Source: Acidisoma sp965199065
Lineage (GTDB): Bacteria > Pseudomonadota > Alphaproteobacteria > Acetobacterales > Acetobacteraceae
Assembly (NCBI RefSeq): GCF_965199065.1
Contig: NZ_CBDAQN010000003.1
Location: 2,108,001-2,172,000 of the forward strand
Direction: 5' to 3'
Length of the DNA: 64,000 nucleotides
The first letter of the stretch is position 1. Each line of letters starts with the position of its first letter. The position numbers and the translations under genes were made by a program. This document shows, one piece after another, positions 43,508 through 52,590 of this stretch. The notes beneath the pieces are model-generated. The model was not told where the DNA came from and did no database searches. It was given only the letters and a program-made list of their open reading frames with translations.

Positions 43508-45138
43508 GCCTGGTTGTCGTTGAGGGCCTGACCGTATCTTTCGGTGGCCGGCCGGTCGTGCAGGATGTCTCCTTCACCCTGGAGCGCCGCGAGACCCTGG
43601 CGCTGGTGGGCGAGAGCGGCTCCGGCAAGTCGACGGTCGCCCTGGCACTCCTCCGGCTGCTCTCTCCGGATGCGAAGATCACCTCCGGCCGGATCGAGAT
43701 CGACGGCGAGGAGGTGACGGCGATGCGCGAGCCGGAGCTTCGGCTGCTGCGCGGCGGCAAGGCGGGCATGATCTTCCAGGAGCCGATGACGAGCCTCAAC
43801 CCGCTGCACCGCATCGGGCGGCAGGTGGCCGAGGCCGTGCGGCTGCACACCAAGGCCGGCCTCAGCCGCGATGCTTTGCGGGGACGCGCGGTGATGCTGC
43901 TGGAGCAGGCGGGCTTCGCCGATGTCGAGCATCGGATGGACGCCTTCCCGCACCAGCTCTCGGGCGGACAACGCCAGCGGGTGATGATCGCGATGGCGCT
44001 CGCGAACGACCCGCCGCTGCTGATCGCGGACGAACCGACGACGGCGCTCGACGTGACCATCGAGGCCCAGATCCTGGCGCTCCTCGATGCGCAGAAGGCA
44101 GCGCATGGGCTGGGGCTGCTGCTCATCACCCATGACCTGGGGGTCGTTCGTCAGCACGCCGACCGGGTCGCCGTGATGAAGAACGGGCGGATCGTCGAGA
44201 CCGGCCCGGCGGCCCAGATCTTCGCCCGTCCGGCGCATCCCTACACGCGGATGCTGCTGGCCTCGGAACCCAAGGGCGGACCGTCGCCGGTGCCCGCGGG
44301 GGCAAAGCCGGTCATCGCCGCGGACAATCTTCGCGTGCACTTCGCCATCCGCCGCGGGGTCATGCGTCGGTCGGTGGGGCATGTCGCGGCCGTCGATGGG
44401 GTGTCGGTGACCGTGCGGGAAGGCGAGACCGTCGGCCTTGTCGGCGAGAGCGGCTCGGGCAAGACCAGCATGGGGTTCGCCATGCTGGGGCTGGAGCAGG
44501 CTCAGGGCGAGATCCACTTCAAGGGCCAGAACATCGCGCGGATGACCGAGCGCAAGCTGCGGGCGCTCCGTGCCGACATGCAGATCGTGTTCCAGGACCC
44601 TTATGGGAGCCTGTCGCCCCGGATGACGGTGGCGGAAATCGTGGCCGAAGGCTTGCGCGTGCATTTCCGGCAGCTGTCGCGCGAGCAGCGGCATGCGCGG
44701 GTCGTTGCGGCGCTGGACGAGGTCGGCCTGCCGCAGAACGCGCTCGAGCGCTATCCGCACGAGTTCAGCGGCGGCCAGCGGCAGCGCATCGCGATCGCGC
44801 GCGCCATGGTGCTCGAGCCGCGCTTCGTGGTGCTGGACGAGCCCACGAGCGCGCTCGACCGCTCAGTGCAGACGCAGATCGTGGATCTGCTGCGGCGGCT
44901 GCAGGCGGATCATGGATTGGCGTATCTCTTCATCAGCCACGATCTGCGGATCGTGCGGGCGTTGGCACATCGCATCATCGTGCTGCGGCGGGGGCGGGTC
45001 GTGGAGCAGGGCACCACCGAGCAGATCTTCTCGGACCCGCAGCAGGATTACACGCGGGCGCTGATTGCGGCGGCGTTCGAGGGCCGGGCCACGGCGACCG
45101 AACTGGATGAGCCCGAGGCGCCGGTTCTGGTGGACTAG
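43504..45138 (+). CDS. yejF: Peptide ABC transporter ATPase YejF (two ABC domains)
   Basis: A 544-residue fused ATPase that replaces a DppD/DppF pair. The first ABC module has GESGSGKST, LSGGQRQRV and a Walker B ending IADEPTTALD. The second has GESGSGKTS, FSGGQRQRI and VVLDEPTSALD. Each ends with an oligopeptide-type C-terminal stretch. The ATG overlaps the yejE stop (ATGA). It is convergent with kup. Confidence 0.94.
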   Translation: MSLVVVEGLTVSFGGRPVVQDVSFTLERRETLALVGESGSGKSTVALALLRLLSPDAKITSGRIEIDGEEVTAMREPELRLLRGGKAGMIFQEPMTSLNPLHRIGRQVAEAVRLHTKAGLSRDALRGRAVMLLEQAGFADVEHRMDAFPHQLSGGQRQRVMIAMALANDPPLLIADEPTTALDVTIEAQILALLDAQKAAHGLGLLLITHDLGVVRQHADRVAVMKNGRIVETGPAAQIFARPAHPYTRMLLASEPKGGPSPVPAGAKPVIAADNLRVHFAIRRGVMRRSVGHVAAVDGVSVTVREGETVGLVGESGSGKTSMGFAMLGLEQAQGEIHFKGQNIARMTERKLRALRADMQIVFQDPYGSLSPRMTVAEIVAEGLRVHFRQLSREQRHARVVAALDEVGLPQNALERYPHEFSGGQRQRIAIARAMVLEPRFVVLDEPTSALDRSVQTQIVDLLRRLQADHGLAYLFISHDLRIVRALAHRIIVLRRGRVVEQGTTEQIFSDPQQDYTRALIAAAFEGRATATELDEPEAPVLVD

Positions 45139-45155
45139 ACGCGAGATTCGTCTAG
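45135..45155. terminator. Small inverted repeat carrying both stop codons
   Basis: CTAGACG and CGTCTAG flank a 7-nt loop between the convergent yejF and kup genes. The stop codon of each gene (TAG in both) lies in the stem. It could act as a weak bidirectional terminator; no U-tract is present. Confidence 0.4.
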
Positions 45156-47116
45156 ATCGCGATGCGCACGCCCAGCTCGACCACACGGTCGCTCGGGATG
45201 CGGAAGAACTCCGTCGCCGCCACCGAGTTGCGCGACAGCACCAGGAACAACCAGAGGCGCCAGAACGACAGCTTTGGCACCAAGGCCGGCACGATGACCT
45301 CGCGGCCGAGGAAGTAGCTCGTCTGCATCGGCTCGAACGGCACGCCCAGCACCCGCATCTCTTCCAGCGCGCGCGGAATATTGGGGCTTTCCTTGAAACC
45401 GTACTTGACCGTGACACGGTTCACCTGAGGCGCCAGCTCCTCCACCTCGACGCGCTGCCCCGCCGCCACCTCCGGCACGTCCGCCGTCTGCACGGTGACG
45501 AGGAACACCCGCTCGTGCAGCACCTTGTTGTGCTTGAGGTTGTGAAGCAACGCGTTCGGCACGTAGGCGCCGTTGCCGGTGAGGAACACCGCTGTTCCGG
45601 GCACGCGGATGATGCGCGAGGCGGGCAGCCGCGCCAGGAAGGAGTTCAGCGGCAGGCTGTCCTGCTTCCAGCGTTGGAACATAAGCTCGCGCCCACGCTT
45701 CCAGGAGGTCATCACCGCCATCAGCACGAGGCCGACCGCGAGCGGCACCCAGCCGCCATCAGGCACCTTCAGAAGGTTGGAGGTGAAGAACGCCAGATCG
45801 ACCAGGAAGAACAGGCCGAAGACGCAGATCGTGGCGGGGCGGGACCACTTGAACTGCCGCCGGTAGACGAGGGCCGCGAGTATCGAGGTGCAGGTGAAGG
45901 TGCCGGTCACGGCGACACCGTAGGCCGAGGCGAGTGAGGCGCTGCTTTTAAAGGCCAGCACCAGGATCAGCACGCCGATCAACAGCAGCGTGTTGATCTG
46001 TGGCAGGTAAATCTGCCCTTCCTCGGTCTCGCTCGTGTGGCGGACGATCATGCGGGGGATGAAGCCCAGCTGCACGCACTGCCGGGCCACCGAATACGCG
46101 CCTGATATCATGGCCTGGCTGGCGATGACCGTGGAGGCGGTCGCCAGAAACACCATCGGCAGCCGCAGCCAGGGCGGGCAGACCAGAAAGAACGGGTTGT
46201 CGAGCGTATTCGGGTCCCGCAGCACCAACGCGCCCTGGCCGAAATAGTTCAGAGCGAGCGCCGGGAGCACGAAGAAGGTCCAGGAGCGCTGGATGGGCTT
46301 GCGCCCGAAGTGGCCCATGTCGGCGTAAAGCGCCTCGGCCCCGGTGACCGCGAGCACGACCGAACCCAGGATGATGAAGGTCGTGAACCGGTGCTGGATC
46401 GCGAATATGACGATGTAGCTTGGCGACAGCGCACGCAGAACGATCGGGTTGAGGATGATCTGGATCACGCCGAGAATGCCGATCGAGCTGAACCACAACG
46501 CCATGATCGGGCCGAAGACACGGCCGATCGTGGCCGTCCCCCGATACTGGAAGGCGAAGAGCAGACCGATCACGACCACAGAAAACGGCAGCACAGCCGG
46601 CTTCAAGACCGGTGAGATGACCTCCAGCCCCTCGACGGCCGAAAGCACGGAAATGGCCGGCGTTATCATGCCGTCGCCGAAGAAGAGGCAAGCACCGACG
46701 ATGGCCACGAGCACGACGGCCGAGGCCACCTGCGGGCGGCGGCATACCCGCTGGGCCAGCACCATCATGGTCAGGATGCCGCCCTCGCCGTGATTATCCG
46801 CCCGCATGACGAAGGCCACGTATTTGAAGGTGACCACCGAGACGAGCGACCAGAAGATCATCGACAGAAGGCCGAGGACCGTCGTCTCGGTCATTCCGGC
46901 CCGGCCGAAGAAGGTGAGGCAGGTGCTCAGCGCGTAGAGCGGACTTGTGCCGATATCGCCGTAGACGACGCCGAGCACCCCAAGGAGAAGTGGGAGCGTC
47001 ACATGGTCCCGGTGACGCGCGGGCGCGGCGGCGGCCCCAGCCGTCGTTGTCGTCGTCGCGTTCGGGGTCGTCGCATCTGCGGGGGTGGGTGCGGGCGTTG
47101 CCGTACTGCTGTTCAT
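45152..47116 (-). CDS. kup: Kup/HAK-type potassium transporter
   Basis: A 654-residue low-affinity K+/H+ symporter. Family marks are LLGVLGVVYGDIGTSPLYALS near the start and LSVVTFKYVAFVMRADNHGEGGILTMM-like text soon after, with about 12 membrane segments and a soluble C-terminal domain from about residue 470. The first 35 residues are Thr/Ala-rich and disordered. I chose the ATG at 47116 because the preceding in-frame stretch looks like non-coding text. No Shine-Dalgarno is obvious there. Confidence 0.93.
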   Translation of the reverse strand: MNSSTATPAPTPADATTPNATTTTTAGAAAAPARHRDHVTLPLLLGVLGVVYGDIGTSPLYALSTCLTFFGRAGMTETTVLGLLSMIFWSLVSVVTFKYVAFVMRADNHGEGGILTMMVLAQRVCRRPQVASAVVLVAIVGACLFFGDGMITPAISVLSAVEGLEVISPVLKPAVLPFSVVVIGLLFAFQYRGTATIGRVFGPIMALWFSSIGILGVIQIILNPIVLRALSPSYIVIFAIQHRFTTFIILGSVVLAVTGAEALYADMGHFGRKPIQRSWTFFVLPALALNYFGQGALVLRDPNTLDNPFFLVCPPWLRLPMVFLATASTVIASQAMISGAYSVARQCVQLGFIPRMIVRHTSETEEGQIYLPQINTLLLIGVLILVLAFKSSASLASAYGVAVTGTFTCTSILAALVYRRQFKWSRPATICVFGLFFLVDLAFFTSNLLKVPDGGWVPLAVGLVLMAVMTSWKRGRELMFQRWKQDSLPLNSFLARLPASRIIRVPGTAVFLTGNGAYVPNALLHNLKHNKVLHERVFLVTVQTADVPEVAAGQRVEVEELAPQVNRVTVKYGFKESPNIPRALEEMRVLGVPFEPMQTSYFLGREVIVPALVPKLSFWRLWLFLVLSRNSVAATEFFRIPSDRVVELGVRIAI

Positions 47117-47526
47117 GAGATGCGTTCTATCGGCCGAGGCCCGTTGGGATCGGGGAGCCGGCGGTCGACATGGAAGCACAGCGGCAAATGCAGTTTGCGT
47201 GAGCTTCGACCATCGGCATCCCAAGAAGGCGGACGGGCCTCGCCGCGTTCATGCGGCGCGGAACGGTCACGCGTGTCAGCCTGTAACCCGGCGATACGGA
47301 GCCTTACGCCCGGACGAGGTTCCAGCGCAAGCACCGCACGCTGCACCTGCGAAAACCGGATGACGCCCGATCCGTTCGTTGCAGGTCAGGTTTGCCTTGC
47401 GAAACCACCCAGGATCTGCGCTTTTGCGCGCTCCCTGCCGGGGGGCGGCATTCCCCCGGCTGTGCCCGCCTGCGCCCGGAGTGTCCGGCCCCGCAGTTCC
47501 GGGCCGATACATCCGGAGGGAACAGC
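47117..47526. other. 410-bp intergenic region, kup to rpsF
   Basis: No coding frame has convincing composition. The region should contain the kup promoter on one strand and the rpsF operon promoter on the other. I found no tRNA, no attenuator and no clear -35/-10 pair. The rpsF ribosome-binding site (GGAGGG) is at its end. Confidence 0.55.
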
Positions 47527-48006
47527 ATGCCATTATATGAGTGCGTCGTCATAGGACGCAGCGAGATCACCCAGCAGCAGGTCGACACCCTGACGGACAC
47601 GGTGGTCGCCCAGGTCGAAGCCGATGGCGCCACCGTGCGCAAGCGCGAGTACTGGGGCCTGCGCAGCCTGGCCTACCGCATCAAAAAGAACCGGAAGGGC
47701 CACTACCTGCTCCTCGGCCTCGATATCGAGGCGCCGGCGCTGACCGAGATGGAGCGCCAGCTCCGTTTGAACGAGGACGTGCTCCGCTTCCTCACCATCC
47801 GCGTCGACGAGATCGACGAGGTTCCCTCGGCCGTTCTGGCGCGCAAATCCGATGATCGCGGCTTCCGCGGGCCGAAGCCCGCCGGGCGCTTCGACAGCGG
47901 CCGCCGCCGCTACGACGACCGGGAGGAGTTCCGCGCCCGCGAGGAGTTCCGTGGTGGCCGGGACGATGACGATGACCGCCTGCGCGGTCTGCAGGAGGAA
48001 ATCTGA
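47527..48006 (+). CDS. rpsF: 30S ribosomal protein S6 with charged C-terminal extension
   Basis: A 159-residue protein that pairs with S18. The core is MPLYECVVIGRSEITQQQVDTL through RKREYWGLRSLAYRIKKNRKGHY and LRLNEDVLRFLTIRVDE. After about residue 105 follows a 50-residue tail rich in Arg, Asp and Glu, with RRRYDDREEF. Long S6 tails occur in alphaproteobacteria. GGAGGG precedes the ATG. Confidence 0.96.
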   Translation: MPLYECVVIGRSEITQQQVDTLTDTVVAQVEADGATVRKREYWGLRSLAYRIKKNRKGHYLLLGLDIEAPALTEMERQLRLNEDVLRFLTIRVDEIDEVPSAVLARKSDDRGFRGPKPAGRFDSGRRRYDDREEFRAREEFRGGRDDDDDRLRGLQEEI

Positions 48007-48008
48007 TC

Positions 48009-48284
48009 ATGTCTGACAGCACGGACGTCAACCCCGCTGCCCGCCGCGCCGCCGTCGGCGCGCGCCGCCCGTTCTACCGGCGCAAGAAGTCCTGCCCCTT
48101 CTCGGGCCCGAACGCGCCCAAGATCGACTACAAGGACGTGCGCCTGCTCTCCCGCTTCCTGAGCGAGCGCGGCAAGATCGTGCCGTCGCGCATCACGGCG
48201 GTATCCGCCCGCAAGCAGCGCGAGCTGGCGCGGGCCATCAAGCGCGCCCGCTTCCTGGCGCTGCTCCCCTACGTTCTGAGCTGA
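48009..48284 (+). CDS. rpsR: 30S ribosomal protein S18
   Basis: A 91-residue partner of S6 on the platform. RRPFYRRKKSCPFSG and IDYKDVRLLSRFLSERGKIVPSRITAVSARKQRELARAIKRARFLALLPY are characteristic. It starts 2 bp after rpsF and ends 12 bp before rplI. Confidence 0.97.
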   Translation: MSDSTDVNPAARRAAVGARRPFYRRKKSCPFSGPNAPKIDYKDVRLLSRFLSERGKIVPSRITAVSARKQRELARAIKRARFLALLPYVLS

Positions 48285-48296
48285 GGGAGACCGATC

Positions 48297-48863
48297 ATGG
48301 CAGCCATTGAACTGATCCTGCTGCAGCGGGTTCCGAAGCTCGGCCAGATGGGCGACCGCGTGCGCGTGAAGCCGGGTTACGCCCGCAACTTCCTTCTGCC
48401 GCAGAAGAAGGCTCTGCGCGCGACGAAAGACAATGCCGCGCGGTTCGAGCAGGAGCGCGTGGTCCTGGAAGCCCAGAACCTCAAGCGTCGGGAGGAAGCC
48501 GAGCGCATCGCCGAGCGCGTGCATGGCCTTACGGTCACGCTCATTCGCCAGGCCGGTGACTCAGGCAGCCTCTACGGCTCGGTGTCCAGCCGCGACATCG
48601 CGGACGGCGCCACCGCCGGCGGCCTGCAGATCGACCGCGGGCAGGTCGAGCTCGATCACCCGATCAAGACGCTCGGTGTCCGCCAGGTGCGTGTGGTTCT
48701 GCACCCCGAGGTCGTCATGCTCGTCTCGGTCAACGTGGCGCGCAGCACCGAGGAAGCCGAGAAGCAGCTCCGTGGCGAGGCCGTCGGCCGCGCTGCCGGC
48801 GAGGAGCCGGAACCGACAGCCGCCGAGTTGTTCGGCACCGATGAGGCGGGCGATACCGCCTGA
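48297..48863 (+). CDS. rplI: 50S ribosomal protein L9
   Basis: A 188-residue protein with two RNA-binding lobes joined by a long helix. ELILLQRVPKLGQMGDRVRVKPGYARNFLLPQKKA is the N-lobe, and GSLYGSVSSRDIADG opens the C-lobe. A 30-residue acidic/Ala tail follows the usual end. It is the last gene before a terminator. Confidence 0.97.
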   Translation: MAAIELILLQRVPKLGQMGDRVRVKPGYARNFLLPQKKALRATKDNAARFEQERVVLEAQNLKRREEAERIAERVHGLTVTLIRQAGDSGSLYGSVSSRDIADGATAGGLQIDRGQVELDHPIKTLGVRQVRVVLHPEVVMLVSVNVARSTEEAEKQLRGEAVGRAAGEEPEPTAAELFGTDEAGDTA

Positions 48864-48900
48864 TCCCACGACGCGATCCGACCGTTCAAGATCGTTGCAG

Positions 48901-48933
48901 AAGCCGGTAGAACTCTGTTTCTACCGGCTTTTT
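48901..48933 (+). terminator. Intrinsic terminator after rplI
   Basis: A perfect stem (AAGCCGGTAG with CTACCGGCTT, extended by two A-T pairs) is followed by a run of five T. It ends the rpsF-rpsR-rplI operon 38 bp after rplI. Confidence 0.94.
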
Positions 48934-49061
48934 GATGTTTCATGCAAAGCGGTCCACAGGCCCGCGGCTTGCACAGTTCGTCCCAGCATATTATCGAGTC
49001 GGTAATGTAAGCTGCGGGCGTGGCTTTGCGGCGGCCCGCGTCGTCGGACGAGAGAATGACA

Positions 49062-50327
49062 ATGCGACAGATCCTTGATCGTCTTCTGAAACGCATGATC
49101 CAGAGCGGTGCCCTGGGCGTGATCTGGCCGAATGGCGAGACAACTGTTTACGGTCCTGACGCGCAGCGTGCGAATGCCGAGGTTCCGACGATCAGGCTGA
49201 CCGATGACAAGACGGTCCGCGCAATCGTGCTCAATCCGGGGCTGGCCGTCGGGGAAGCCTATATGGCCGAGACGCTCGTTCCGCAGGATTGCAGCATCTA
49301 CCAGGCGCTCGACGTTCTCTTATCAAATCTAAAAGCCGTTGGCATGGCTGCGTTGCCGACGATGCAAGGGCGCATCGTGGCGGGCACGATGATCAGGCGC
49401 CTCCGCCAGATCAACTCCGCGGTTCGGGCGCGTCGCAATGTCGCCCACCATTACGATCTGAGTGGCAGGCTCTACAGTCTTTTCCTCGACCGCGACCGCC
49501 AGTACTCCTGCGCCTACTTCCCGCGCGGGGACGAGACGCTGGAAGAGGCCCAGATCGCCAAGAAGCACCATATCGCGGCGAAGCTGAAGCTCGACCGGCC
49601 CGATCTCACCGTGCTCGACATCGGCTGCGGCTGGGGCGGGATGGCGCTGACGCTGGCGCGGGATTACGGCGCGCGGGTCACGGGCATCACGCTTTCGACC
49701 GAGCAACTGGCGGAGGCGCGCGCCCGGGCCGAGGCGGAGGGCCTCTCGGACCGTGTCAAATTCGAACTGCTGGATTACCGTGCGGTGCGCGAAACTTTCG
49801 ATCGCGTGGTGTCCGTCGGCATGTTCGAGCACGTCGGGATCAATCATTATGGAACCTTCTTCAAGGTGGTGAAGCAGGCATTGAAACCGGACGGCCTGGC
49901 GCTGATACACACGATCGGCCGCACCGACGGACCGGGCACCACCAACCCCTGGATCGCGAAGTATATCTTTCCGGGCGGCTACTCGCCGGCACTTTCCGAA
50001 ATGATGACGCCGATCGAGCGCTCCGGGCTCGTTGTTACGGATATCGAAGTTCTCCGCCTGCACTATGCGGAGACTCTTCGGCATTGGCGGCGACGTTTTG
50101 CTGCAAATCGTGACGCGATCGCCGCACTTTACGACGAGCGCTTTTGCCGGATGTTCGAGTTCTACCTTGCAGCGTCGGAACTTGCCTTTCGTCATCAGGA
50201 TCACGTGAACTTCCAGATTCAGATCACGAGGGAGCAAACGGCTGCTCCGCTCGCTCGTGATTACATAACCGAAACGGAACGGCAGATGATGCGGTTGCAG
50301 TCAGCGGACCGCAACGTCTTGGCTTGA
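49062..50327 (+). CDS. cfa: Cyclopropane-fatty-acyl-phospholipid synthase
   Basis: A 421-residue SAM-dependent enzyme that adds a methylene group across double bonds of membrane phospholipid acyl chains. The SAM site is VLDIGCGWGGMALTLARDYGARVTGITLS, and the active-site features QYSCAYFPRG, VGMFEHVG and IFPGGYSPALSEM are present. The N-terminal 90 residues are the helical lipid-binding part. I chose ATG 49062; ATG 49056 or GTG 49020 are alternatives. A terminator separates it from rplI. Confidence 0.92.
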   Translation: MRQILDRLLKRMIQSGALGVIWPNGETTVYGPDAQRANAEVPTIRLTDDKTVRAIVLNPGLAVGEAYMAETLVPQDCSIYQALDVLLSNLKAVGMAALPTMQGRIVAGTMIRRLRQINSAVRARRNVAHHYDLSGRLYSLFLDRDRQYSCAYFPRGDETLEEAQIAKKHHIAAKLKLDRPDLTVLDIGCGWGGMALTLARDYGARVTGITLSTEQLAEARARAEAEGLSDRVKFELLDYRAVRETFDRVVSVGMFEHVGINHYGTFFKVVKQALKPDGLALIHTIGRTDGPGTTNPWIAKYIFPGGYSPALSEMMTPIERSGLVVTDIEVLRLHYAETLRHWRRRFAANRDAIAALYDERFCRMFEFYLAASELAFRHQDHVNFQIQITREQTAAPLARDYITETERQMMRLQSADRNVLA

Positions 50328-50337
50328 CCTGCCTGAG

Positions 50338-50760
50338 TTAGCCGTCTTCGCCGAGAAGGTGCAGCACGACCTCCCGCCGATGCGGGCGGCTGCGGTGCTC
50401 GAAGAGGAAAATCCCCTGCCAGGTCCCGAGCGTCGGGCGACCATCCGCGACTGGGATGGTGAGTTGGGGGCCGGTGAGCAGTGTGCGGATATGCGAGGGC
50501 ATGTCGTCCGGTCCCTCGAGCGAATGCGCGTAACCGGCGCCCTCGGGTACCAGCCGCTCGAAGCCGGCAAGAATGTCGTCGAGAACTTCGGGGCTCGCGT
50601 TTTCCGTTACCGCCAGTGAGGCCGAGGTGTGCGCGCACCACAGCGTCAACAGCCCGGTGCCGATGCCCTGATCGGCGACCCACGCGAGCACGGGGCCAGT
50701 GAACTCCACCAGCCCGCGGCCGCGCGTCGCAATCGTCAGGCGATGCAGTGCCTGACGCAT
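50338..50760 (-). CDS. YjbQ/UPF0047 family protein
   Basis: A 140-residue protein with the family signature LTLWCAHTSASLAVTENASPEVLDDI and the closing TLGTWQGIFLFEHRSRPHRREVVLHLLG. Some members have weak thiamine-phosphate synthase activity; the true role is uncertain. It stands 2 bp after the aldo/keto reductase on the same strand, so cotranscription is likely. It is convergent with cfa. Confidence 0.88.
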   Translation of the reverse strand: MRQALHRLTIATRGRGLVEFTGPVLAWVADQGIGTGLLTLWCAHTSASLAVTENASPEVLDDILAGFERLVPEGAGYAHSLEGPDDMPSHIRTLLTGPQLTIPVADGRPTLGTWQGIFLFEHRSRPHRREVVLHLLGEDG

Positions 50761-50762
50761 GA

Positions 50763-51788
50763 TCAGACCGGCGCCGGATTACGCTCCGTGAAACCGCGCT
50801 GGTGCCAGTAGGGATAGGGCAGGGTGACGGCGCTTGCCTTATCAAGTTTCGCCACCTGCTCGGGCGTCAGGTTCCAGCCGACCGCGCCGAGGTTCGCCCG
50901 GAGTTGCTCCTCGTTCCGCGCGCCGACAATGACGTTGGCGACGGTCGGGCGCTGCAGCAGCCAGTTGAGGGCGACCTGCGGCACGGTCTTGCCGGTCTCC
51001 TCGGCAACCTCATCGATCGCCTCGACCACGGTATAGACGTGCTCATCCGGCACCGGCGGCCCCATTTCGGCGGTCTTGTGGAGGCGCGAACCCTCAGGCA
51101 GCGGTTGCCCGCGCCGGATCTTGCCGGTCAGCCGCCCCCAGCCGAGCGGGCTCCAGACGACGGCGCCCACGCCCTGCTCGACCCCGAGCGGCATCAGCTC
51201 CCATTCGTAGTCGCGACCGATCAGCGAATAGTAGGTCTGGTTCGCAACATAGCGCGGCAGGTTGTATTTCTCGGCCACCGCCAGCGACTTCATCAGGTGC
51301 CAGCCGGAGAAATTGGAGACGCCGACGTAGCGGATCTTACCGGCGCGCACGAGGTCGTCGAGCGCCGAGAGCGTCTCCTCAACCGGCGTGACGGCGTCAT
51401 AGCCATGGAGCTGGAAGAGGTCGATGTAATCGGTGCCGAGCCGCTTCAGCGAGCCTTCGCAGGCCTGGATAAGGTGGTAGCGCGAGGAGCCGACGTTGTT
51501 CGGCTCATCGCCGGCGCGGAACGTCGCCTTGGTGGAGATAATCACCTTGTCGCGGCGGCCCTTGATGGCCTGACCCAAGATTTCTTCGGCGGCGCCGGCC
51601 GAGTAGACATCGGCACTGTCGAACATGGTGAGGCCCGCCTCCAGGCAGATGTCCACGAGGCGCGAGGCCTCGGCGACGTCCGTGCTGCCCCAGGCCTTGA
51701 AGAACTCGTTGCTGCCTCCGAACGTACCGGTTCCGAGGCTGAGGACCGGCACTGTGAAGCCGGACCGGCCGAGACGTCGATGTTCCAT
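50763..51788 (-). CDS. Aldo/keto reductase
   Basis: A 341-residue NADPH-dependent TIM-barrel reductase. The catalytic tetrad is visible: Asp and Tyr in FDSADVYSAG, Lys in VIISTKATF and His in LFQLHGYD. NVIVGARNEEQLRANLGAVGW is the cofactor-binding end. It resembles the YakC/Tas-like group that reduces carbonyls of unknown kind. GAGG precedes the start. Its gene lies 26 bp after the SDR gene start side. Confidence 0.9.
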   Translation of the reverse strand: MEHRRLGRSGFTVPVLSLGTGTFGGSNEFFKAWGSTDVAEASRLVDICLEAGLTMFDSADVYSAGAAEEILGQAIKGRRDKVIISTKATFRAGDEPNNVGSSRYHLIQACEGSLKRLGTDYIDLFQLHGYDAVTPVEETLSALDDLVRAGKIRYVGVSNFSGWHLMKSLAVAEKYNLPRYVANQTYYSLIGRDYEWELMPLGVEQGVGAVVWSPLGWGRLTGKIRRGQPLPEGSRLHKTAEMGPPVPDEHVYTVVEAIDEVAEETGKTVPQVALNWLLQRPTVANVIVGARNEEQLRANLGAVGWNLTPEQVAKLDKASAVTLPYPYWHQRGFTERNPAPV

Positions 51789-51814
51789 GCTAACCTCCTC
51801 TGGAGAGATGGAGG

Positions 51815-52579
51815 CTAGTACCAGCCTCCATCCACGATAAACTCACGTGCCGTGACGAGGCGGCTGTCATCGGCCGCCAGCCAAAGCACCATGCGCGCCA
51901 CGTCGGCTTCGTAGAGCCGATCAGGAATGCACTGTCCCGCGGCGCGTTTGGCCTCGGCTTCCGGCGTCATCCACAGGTCGAGCTGGCGCTGGGTGATGAT
52001 CCAACCGGGATAAACCACGTTGGCGCGGATGTGGTGCGGTCCGAGATCACGCGCAAGGCCGCGGGTGAGACCGATGACGGCGGATTTCGCCGCGGTGTAG
52101 GCCGGCATGTTTCCGGTCGCCAGCAGAAAGCTGTTCGAACTCATGTTGATGATCGAGCCGCCGCCGGCCGCAACCATGTCGGGCTTCACAGCCTGCGCGC
52201 AGAAGAACTGGTGACGGAGATTGGTGTTCATCCGGTCGTCCCAGTATTCGGGCGTCACGTCATCGATCGCGTGCCGGTCGTCGCGGGCGGCGTTGTTGAC
52301 AAGGACATCGAAGCCGCCGCCAAGTTTCTCGCGCAGGGACTGGATCGCCGCGCGCAGCGCCGGGATGTCGCGCAGATCGACACGCTCGAACTGCACCACG
52401 GCGTCCGCCGGCTGACGCGCGAGCAGGCTGTCGGCGGCGGCTCCGTCCAGGTCCAGAAAGCCGACGTGACTGCCCTGGGCGATGAAGTGCTCGACGATAC
52501 CGGCGCCGATGCCGGAGGCGCCTCCGGTCACCAGCACACGGCGCCCGGCGAGGCTTGGGTAGATCGCGAAGTTCGACAT
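51815..52579 (-). CDS. Short-chain dehydrogenase/reductase
   Basis: A 254-residue classical SDR. The cofactor loop TGGASGIGAG lies at about residues 18-27, NNAARDD stabilises the sheet, and the catalytic Ser-Tyr-Lys set is in NMSSNSFLLATGNMPAYTAAKSAV. The Asp in FLDLDG suggests NAD preference. The closing RLVTAREFIVDGGWY is the usual end. The ATG at 52579 is the family start; the open frame continues upstream without meaning. It ends 26 bp before the aldo/keto reductase, so the pair may act together on one carbonyl or sugar. Confidence 0.9.
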   Translation of the reverse strand: MSNFAIYPSLAGRRVLVTGGASGIGAGIVEHFIAQGSHVGFLDLDGAAADSLLARQPADAVVQFERVDLRDIPALRAAIQSLREKLGGGFDVLVNNAARDDRHAIDDVTPEYWDDRMNTNLRHQFFCAQAVKPDMVAAGGGSIINMSSNSFLLATGNMPAYTAAKSAVIGLTRGLARDLGPHHIRANVVYPGWIITQRQLDLWMTPEAEAKRAAGQCIPDRLYEADVARMVLWLAADDSRLVTAREFIVDGGWY

Positions 52580-52590
52580 GTGAAGATCCG

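Noticed and set aside
43369..44760. Minus-strand 463-codon frame opposite yejF
   Set aside because: It is a mirror of the ABC ATPase codons with no recognisable domain and no ribosome-binding site.
47117..47526. Possible tRNA or 6S-like RNA in the kup-rpsF gap
   Set aside because: No cloverleaf, no TTCGA/TTCAA T-loop in a fitting place, and no long imperfect duplex with a central bubble could be found by eye.
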